This document shows positions 5,414 through 9,868 of a stretch of 9,868 nt of DNA, in pieces (the first letter of the stretch is position 1; each line of letters begins with the position of its first letter). The stretch comes from an uncultured Rothia sp. (GTDB lineage Bacteria; Actinomycetota; Actinomycetes; Actinomycetales; Micrococcaceae): NCBI RefSeq assembly GCF_937976295.1, contig NZ_CALJRY010000365.1, forward strand, positions 1-9,868, given 5' to 3'. The notes below the pieces were generated by a model that was given only the letters and a program-made list of their open reading frames with translations, made no database searches and was not told the DNA's origin. Made by a program: the position numbers and the translations under genes.

Positions 5414-7786
5414 ATGTCTACCCCCTCTCTCACCAAGCGCACCTGGGCGTTCTTGGCTTCGGCAACCATCGGCCTCAGCGGCGTCGCTGGCGTACCCGCG
5501 GCCTTCGCAGCTGAAACCAACTCCCACATCAGCGCCGGTGAGGTAACCGCAGCCTCAGAGCAGAGCCTGCAGGACGTCACCGTCAACTGGGGCCTGAAGA
5601 AGTCCTTCCGCTCCTACATCAACGGCGTCTTCTCCCAGGGCTCCCAGAAACTGACCGGCGTCACCACCAACGAAGACGGCTCCTACCACTTCACCTCCGC
5701 CGAAGGCACCGTAGCCAACGGCGAATACTCCGTCACCTTCACCGGCTCCTCGATTCACTACACCGCACACCACGGCCTGCTGGAAGTCATCATCTCCGAC
5801 CTCTCCGTCACCATTAAGGACGGCGTGGGCACCGTGCGCGCCAACGTTCAGTCGCGCCCCTACAACGGCAACACCACCCCGAACGACCTGGTCGAAACCA
5901 AGAACATGACCCTCGGCACTTTCAACGCCTCCGGCCTGAAGGTTGAGGGTAACACCATCACCCTGCCCAGCGTTGACGAGGAAAACGGCACCCGCGTCAA
6001 GCTTGCCGAAGAGGCAACCAGCGCTTTCGCGGGCTTCTACAAGGCAGGTCAGGAGCTGGATGCGCTCAGCTTCTCCGCAACCATCGTGACCAAGGAAGCA
6101 CCCGCGCCGAGCCCTGAGCCCAGCAACGAGCCGACCGCAAAGCCGACCGCTGAGCCCAGCAACGAGCCGACCACAGCGCCCTCCTCCGCGCCGACCAGCG
6201 AGGCGCCCAAGCCCGCCGACCCGACTTCTGCAGCGCCCACCTCCGCTGCCCCGAGCGCAGCGCCCACCTCCGCGGCTCCCTCCTCCCCCGCCGCAACCAC
6301 CGAACCCAAGCGTGACGAGAAGGTCACCGGCAACGTCGTCGAGTCCGGCACCCTCAGCTGGGATATCCGCGAGTCCTTCCTGAAGTACCTGACCGGCTTC
6401 GCGCACGGCTCCGTGAACGTTGAAGGCATGGAGAAGACCGCAGCTGGCGGCTTCAAGTACACTCAGGCATCCGGCGTGTACAACCCCGAGACGAAGACCG
6501 GTCAGATCAACTTTGCGGGCACCGCAGAGTTCACCGGCCACAACGGCCAGCTCAAGAGCACCATCAAGAACATGCGCCTGGTCGTCGTCAACGGCAAGGG
6601 CACCCTGGTTGCTGACGTGGACGCGCTGACCCTCGACGGCAAGTCCGTTTCCAAGACCGGCCTGGCAATCGCTGAGGTGGACCTTACCGGCGCGAGCGTG
6701 AAGGACGGCGTCTTCTCGGCGCAGAACGCGGCAGTCACCCTCACCGATGAAGGTTCCACTGTGCTCTTCGCGGGCCAGTACCGCGGTGCCGACAACGCTA
6801 TGGCACCGCTGAGCTTCTCCGTAAAGCTCAGCGAGCAGACCGCGGAGAACACCGTTGAGGTTCCCCGCGTCTCCGAGAACAAGTCCTCCGAGAGCAGCAC
6901 CTCCGATAACAAGGGTTCCGAAAACGGCTCTTCGAACTCCGGCAACTCTGGCGCTAACGGCTCCGGTTCTAACGGTTCGGCAGGCACCTCCGGCAGCGTT
7001 TCTAACGGCGGTTCCTCCTCGAACGGTTCTGTCAGCAACAACCCGGCACAGCCGGTCTGCGTACCCGTCACCCGCACCCGCGAGGTGCAGGAGCAGGGCG
7101 CATCCGACGGCACCATTAAGAGCGCAAACCTTGGATGGGGCGTGCGTGATTCCTTCCGCAACTACGTGCGCGGCGGCATCGCGAACGGTAGCTGGGAGCT
7201 GAACGGCACCTCCTACTCTTCGGATACGTTCAACTGGTCTAACGGCACCGGCACCTTCAAGGGTGGTAAGGGTTCTATCTCCTTCAGCGGTTCGGTTCGT
7301 TTCACCGGCCACCACGGCATTCTGGACACCACCATTGCGAACCCGCGCCTTGAAATTGACGGCAATTCCGGCACTCTCTACGCGACCGTGACCAGCAATG
7401 ATTCCTCCGGCAAGGCGACTAACTACGGTGAGGTGGCGCTACTGAAGGTGGATCTTTCGGGTCTGCAGAGCTCCGCTGACGCCGTGAGCGTCAACGGTGC
7501 GGCAACCACCCTGACCGCTGAGGGCGCGAAGGCGTTCGCTGGCTTCTACGAGGCCGGTAAGGACATGGCTCCGCTGAGCTTCTCCGCGGCGATCAACGGC
7601 GCGAAGACCACCACCAAGACCGTGACCGAGACCGTCTACGAGGGTGAGGGCTGCGACCCGGTCACCGGCAAGGCTCTGGCTTCCACCGGTGCATCCGGTG
7701 TTGAGGGCACCCTGGTTGCAGGTTTCATCGCTGTTGCAGCCGGTGCGGGTACCGTCGTGTACACTCGCCGCCGCAAGAAGGCATAA
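5414..7786 (+). CDS. Cell-wall anchored heme receptor with three HtaA domains
   Basis: This is a 790-residue exported protein. A signal peptide (residues 1-32; KR, hydrophobic core, cleavage after AFA) is followed by three HtaA-type domains at about 55-226, 312-473 and 570-728. Each carries the residues known to matter for heme binding in Corynebacterium HtaA: Tyr68/His119/Tyr209, Tyr325/His376/Tyr456 and Tyr584/His633/Tyr712. Tyr-His spacings are 51, 51 and 49. Linker 1 (228-303) is Pro/Ala/Thr/Glu-rich with repeats, and linker 2 (487-547) is Ser/Gly/Asn-rich. The end has LASTG (755-759), a hydrophobic segment (about 763-783) and RRRKK, a sortase signal of LAxTG type. The likely job is to bind heme or hemoglobin at the surface and pass heme to HmuT, encoded next. 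The only two cysteines, 549 and 747, flank domain 3. Corynebacterial HtaA has two such domains and a plain membrane tail, so this is a related but distinct architecture. The start is set by AAGGAG at 5401. Confidence 0.93.
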   Translation: MSTPSLTKRTWAFLASATIGLSGVAGVPAAFAAETNSHISAGEVTAASEQSLQDVTVNWGLKKSFRSYINGVFSQGSQKLTGVTTNEDGSYHFTSAEGTVANGEYSVTFTGSSIHYTAHHGLLEVIISDLSVTIKDGVGTVRANVQSRPYNGNTTPNDLVETKNMTLGTFNASGLKVEGNTITLPSVDEENGTRVKLAEEATSAFAGFYKAGQELDALSFSATIVTKEAPAPSPEPSNEPTAKPTAEPSNEPTTAPSSAPTSEAPKPADPTSAAPTSAAPSAAPTSAAPSSPAATTEPKRDEKVTGNVVESGTLSWDIRESFLKYLTGFAHGSVNVEGMEKTAAGGFKYTQASGVYNPETKTGQINFAGTAEFTGHNGQLKSTIKNMRLVVVNGKGTLVADVDALTLDGKSVSKTGLAIAEVDLTGASVKDGVFSAQNAAVTLTDEGSTVLFAGQYRGADNAMAPLSFSVKLSEQTAENTVEVPRVSENKSSESSTSDNKGSENGSSNSGNSGANGSGSNGSAGTSGSVSNGGSSSNGSVSNNPAQPVCVPVTRTREVQEQGASDGTIKSANLGWGVRDSFRNYVRGGIANGSWELNGTSYSSDTFNWSNGTGTFKGGKGSISFSGSVRFTGHHGILDTTIANPRLEIDGNSGTLYATVTSNDSSGKATNYGEVALLKVDLSGLQSSADAVSVNGAATTLTAEGAKAFAGFYEAGKDMAPLSFSAAINGAKTTTKTVTETVYEGEGCDPVTGKALASTGASGVEGTLVAGFIAVAAGAGTVVYTRRRKKA
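6095..6322 (+). repeat. Repetitive Pro/Ala/Thr/Ser linker coding segment
   Basis: This stretch within the htaA-type gene codes for linker 1. A 23-base unit starting CTGAGCCCAGCAACG is repeated exactly at 6114-6136 and 6150-6172, a period of 36 bases or 12 residues. A second unit, GCAGCGCCCACCTCCGC, occurs at 6230-6246 and 6257-6273, a period of 27 bases or 9 residues. Exact, in-frame repeats of this kind often vary in number between strains. Confidence 0.8.
6872..7054 (+). repeat. Ser/Gly/Asn-rich linker coding segment
   Basis: This segment codes for about 61 residues made mostly of Ser, Gly and Asn (for example NGSGSNGSAGTSGSVSNG), between HtaA domains 2 and 3. It is low in complexity, with recurrent AACGGTTC and AACGGCTC words. 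Its composition is quite different from the proline-rich first linker, suggesting a more flexible joint. Confidence 0.75.
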
Positions 7787-7811
7787 CGGCACCTCACGAG
7801 GATGCCCACAC

Positions 7812-7861
7812 TGTCGGCTCGCCCGTGAGACTCAATCATGAGGTTCACCTGTGAGCCGACA
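7812..7861 (+). other. Imperfect long stem-loop (hairpin 1) after the htaA-type gene
   Basis: The outer arms TGTCGGCTC (7812-7820) and GAGCCGACA (7853-7861) pair perfectly over 9 bp. Inside, GTGA (7825-7828) pairs with TCAC (7845-7848), and CTCA (7831-7834) with TGAG (7839-7842), around an ATCA loop. The internal loops between them are symmetric. No T-tract follows, so it is unlikely to be a classical terminator. It could stabilise or help process the RNA. Confidence 0.6.
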
Positions 7862-7869
7862 CGGCCCGT

Positions 7870-7900
7870 GCGGGGGTGCAGATTTTCGCTGCACCCCCGC
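7870..7900 (+). terminator. Strong GC-rich hairpin 2, possible (partial) terminator
   Basis: GCGGGGGTGCAG (7870-7881) pairs perfectly with CTGCACCCCCGC (7889-7900) around a seven-base loop. The 12-bp stem is as strong as an intrinsic terminator, but only two T residues follow. T-poor terminators are reported in high-GC actinobacteria, so partial termination before hmuT is plausible. It would make the receptor more abundant than the transporter. Confidence 0.55.
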
Positions 7901-7903
7901 TTC

Positions 7904-7956
7904 AGGTGCCAGGTTTTGCCCCGGCACCTACCCCAGTTTTTCTAGCTCCCTTTTTT
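7904..7956 (+). terminator. Hairpin 3 with delayed T-tracts
   Basis: AGGTGCC (7904-7910) pairs with GGCACCT (7923-7929), and two more G-C pairs are possible inside a mismatch. TTTTT starts at 7937 and TTTTTT at 7951, so the T-tracts begin seven bases or more after the stem, farther than usual. It may add to termination by hairpin 2 or act as an attenuator before hmuT. Confidence 0.4.
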
Positions 7957-7969
7957 CTGCGAGACTACG

Positions 7970-9133
7970 ATGTTTTCTTCCCTTTCTTCTTCAGCCCTGA
8001 ACCGCCGCGATGCAGTGAAGTATGCGGCGTTCTCCATCACTTCTGCGTTTCTGCTGAGCTCTTGCGGTGTTGGTACTCAGAACCCAACTGTTTCTTCAAG
8101 TACTTCGCAGGCTGTTGTGGATGAGCAGAGCACCCGCACCGCTTTGGAGAACCTGGCGGATCAGCTGCGTTCTTCTATTGCCCCCGATCAGAAGGCTCTG
8201 CGCGGCCCCAATAGCGCCGCAGATACCCCGGAAATTCAGCCGATGGTCGACACCCCCACTCCGGCTTTCCCGGTGACGTTCAAGGATTTCAACGGCACTG
8301 AGGTGACCGTGAAGTCCGCTGACCGCGTGCTGGCACTGGACCTGTACGGCACTCTGGCTCAGCAGATGATTGCGCTGGGTCTGGGTGGTCGCCTGGTCGG
8401 TCGTGTCACCTCCTCAACTGAGCAGTCGCTGGCTCATCTGCCGCTGGTGACCCAGAACGGTCACGACCTGAACGCTGAGGCGATTCTGGCGACCTCCCCG
8501 GACCTGGTGCTGTGGGATAAGAGCAACGGCCCGATTGAGATTGTGGATCAGCTGCGCGCTGCGGGTGTGACCGTGGTGGTCTTCGATCATGAGCGTCGTA
8601 TGGATAAGATCATTCCGCAGCTCAAGGCTGTTGCGCAGGCGCTGGGTGTTCCGGAGGCGGGCGAGCAGGTTGCTGCCCGCGTGCAGAAGGACCTGGATTA
8701 TGCCCTGCAGGTGCTCAAGGACGTTGCCCCGAAGGGTGAGCAGCAGGTGTCGTTCGCGTTCCTGTACGTGCGCGGTACCGCTGGCGTGTTCTTTGTGCTC
8801 GGTAAGGGTTCGGGCGCTGATGATTTGATTCAGGCTATTGGCGGCAAGGATGTGGCGTCTGAGCAGAACGCGACGAATATTATTCCGGCGACCAGTGAGG
8901 CGCTGGTGAAGCTGAACCCGGACGTCATTCTGACCATGAGCGGCGGCATTAAGTCCACCGGTGGTTTGGACGGTTTCTTGGCTCGCCCGGGTGTGGGTGA
9001 GACGACTGCCGGTAAGAATAAGCGCATTATCGATATGGGTGACGGCCAGATTCTGTCCTACGGCCCGAATACTCCGGCGGTGTTGCTCTCGCTGGCTAAG
9101 GCTGCGTACTCGACTCCTGCGGGAGCCCAGTAG
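7970..9133 (+). CDS. hmuT: HmuT, heme-binding lipoprotein of the heme ABC importer
   Basis: This 387-residue FecB/TroA-like substrate-binding protein is lipid-anchored outside the membrane. The N-terminus has a twin-arginine (Arg12-Arg13, NRRDAVK), a hydrophobic stretch and a lipobox LSS-Cys32, suggesting a Tat-type or Sec lipoprotein signal. The binding domain begins near residue 100 (VTFKDFNGTEVTV). His165 in QNGHDLNAEAI and Tyr266 with Arg268 in FLYVRGT correspond to the His, Tyr and Arg that hold heme in corynebacterial HmuT. GKGSGADDLI and a C-terminal YGPNTPAVLLSLA block are typical of the family. About 65 polar residues separate the lipid cysteine from the domain. No clear Shine-Dalgarno precedes ATG 7970, although an upstream hairpin array does. 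A GTG at codon 16 would remove the twin arginine, so the longer start is kept. Its TAG overlaps the GTG of hmuU. Confidence 0.9.
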   Translation: MFSSLSSSALNRRDAVKYAAFSITSAFLLSSCGVGTQNPTVSSSTSQAVVDEQSTRTALENLADQLRSSIAPDQKALRGPNSAADTPEIQPMVDTPTPAFPVTFKDFNGTEVTVKSADRVLALDLYGTLAQQMIALGLGGRLVGRVTSSTEQSLAHLPLVTQNGHDLNAEAILATSPDLVLWDKSNGPIEIVDQLRAAGVTVVVFDHERRMDKIIPQLKAVAQALGVPEAGEQVAARVQKDLDYALQVLKDVAPKGEQQVSFAFLYVRGTAGVFFVLGKGSGADDLIQAIGGKDVASEQNATNIIPATSEALVKLNPDVILTMSGGIKSTGGLDGFLARPGVGETTAGKNKRIIDMGDGQILSYGPNTPAVLLSLAKAAYSTPAGAQ

Positions 9134-9868
9134 TGGCTGCGGTGAAGAGTGCAGCGGGCGCGAGGGATTATCGTGCTTCGCGTCGGCGTCGTGCCGGTCT
9201 GACGTTTACGTTTTTGGCGGTGGCGCTGTGCGCTGTGATGGTGCTGTCTGCGGGTTTGGGTCAGTACAATATTCCGGTTGATCAGGTGGTTGCTTCTGTG
9301 GGCCGCCGTCTGGGTCTTGCACCGGAGAACCCGGCGATGCAGCTGGCGGATAGCACCCTGTGGAATATCCGTTTCCCACGTGTGCTGTTGGGCGTGCTGG
9401 TGGGTGCCGCTTTGGGTACTTCCGGCGCGGTGATGCAGTCGGTGTTTGGTAACCCGTTGGCTGAGCCGGGCGTGATTGGTGTTTCTTCGGGTGCTGCGGT
9501 TGGCGCGTGTTTGTCGATTGTGTTGAACCTGCAGTTCTTCGGTATTTTCACGACTCCTGCATTCGCATTTGTGGGTGCGTTGGCGGCTACTGCGCTGGTG
9601 TATTTCCTGTCGCGCTCTTCGGGCCGCGCGAAGGTTCTGTCAATGATTTTGACGGGTATTGCGGTGACTGCGGTGGCGAATGCGATTATTGCGTTCCTCA
9701 TGTTTATTGCTGATACGACGAGCCGCGATCAGATTGTGTTCTGGCAGATGGGTTCGCTGAACGGTTCCACGTGGAAGGCTGTGGCGAGCGTCTGGCCGGT
9801 TATTTTGGTCGGCTTGGTGGCGTGTTTTGTGATGGCTTCTTCGCTGGATGTTCTGGCGTTGGGTGAGC
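9133..9868 (+). CDS. hmuU: HmuU, heme ABC transporter permease (FecCD family), 3'-truncated by window edge
   Basis: A GTG start overlaps the hmuT stop (TAGTG at 9131-9135), with GGGAG at 9121-9125 seven bases upstream, so the two genes are translationally coupled. The frame stays open for 245 codons to the right edge. The product starts with a basic cytosolic segment (RASRRRRAG), then a first membrane helix (TFTFLAVALCAVMVLSAGLG). The FecCD signature follows: LWNIRFPRVLLGVLVGAALG, then GAVMQSVFGNPLAEPGVIGV with SSGAA. Further hydrophobic spans are at LQFFGIFTTPAFAFVGALAA and MILTGIAVTAVANAIIAFLM, then FWQMGSLNGSTW, another family block. As a BtuCD-type permease dimer it would carry heme from HmuT across the membrane, powered by an ATPase (HmuV) expected just downstream. 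A GTG at 9142 is an alternative start. Confidence 0.93.
   Translation, partial: MAAVKSAAGARDYRASRRRRAGLTFTFLAVALCAVMVLSAGLGQYNIPVDQVVASVGRRLGLAPENPAMQLADSTLWNIRFPRVLLGVLVGAALGTSGAVMQSVFGNPLAEPGVIGVSSGAAVGACLSIVLNLQFFGIFTTPAFAFVGALAATALVYFLSRSSGRAKVLSMILTGIAVTAVANAIIAFLMFIADTTSRDQIVFWQMGSLNGSTWKAVASVWPVILVGLVACFVMASSLDVLALGE

Noticed and set aside
5555..7315. A 586-codon minus-strand open frame opposite the htaA-type gene
   Set aside because: It is Gly/Arg-rich and repetitive because it mirrors the proline-rich linker. It has no recognisable domain, and the plus-strand gene has a signal peptide, domains and sorting signal.
7876..8124. Open frame overlapping the start of hmuT
   Set aside because: It begins inside hairpin 2, has no ribosome site, and its translation is a frame-shifted reading of hmuT.
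9282..9701. Minus-strand 139-codon open frame opposite hmuU
   Set aside because: The plus strand holds the FecCD permease with its signature. The minus frame is its shadow.
1..9868. tRNA, rRNA, CRISPR, insertion sequence or prophage signals
   Set aside because: I saw no regularly spaced repeats, transposase motifs, terminal inverted repeats or tRNA-like cloverleaf. The window reads as core metabolism plus a heme-uptake locus.

Overview
The window looks like a chromosomal segment of a high-GC Gram-positive actinobacterium, most probably Micrococcaceae and possibly Rothia. The grounds are GC-rich coding with strong third-position bias, a cell-wall anchored HtaA-domain heme receptor with an LAxTG-type sorting signal, a HmuO/HmuT/HmuU set of the corynebacterial type, and actinobacterial-style purS-purQ-purL genes. 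The genus is inferred from remembered protein families and was not checked by a search.

Region 1 (1-854) is the 3' part of a gene whose relatives are usually labelled 3-methyladenine DNA glycosylase. Region 2 (about 855-4455) is a purine operon, purS-purQ-purL. Together these encode the three-component FGAM synthase, and the run ends at a strong 16-bp stem terminator. Region 3 (4515 to the right edge) is a heme-iron acquisition locus. hmuO (heme oxygenase) is on the minus strand, convergent with purL. It is divergent from a plus-strand run of a three-HtaA-domain surface protein, the heme-binding lipoprotein HmuT, and the permease HmuU, which is cut by the window end. The ATPase gene hmuV would be expected just beyond.

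The heme genes describe a path from surface to cytoplasm. The wall-anchored HtaA protein would take heme from host hemoproteins and pass it to HmuT. HmuU (with HmuV) would import it, and HmuO would open the ring to release iron. The AT-rich 236-bp space between hmuO and the htaA-type gene carries five consecutive inverted repeats in 93 bp. They include two near-identical TGACAnnnTGTCA operators 27 bp apart and a candidate DtxR/IdeR iron box. The 183-bp space between the htaA-type gene and hmuT carries three tandem stem-loops, which may attenuate or process the message. These two intergenic regions are the least explained parts of the window. The known-family genes are otherwise intact and ordinary.
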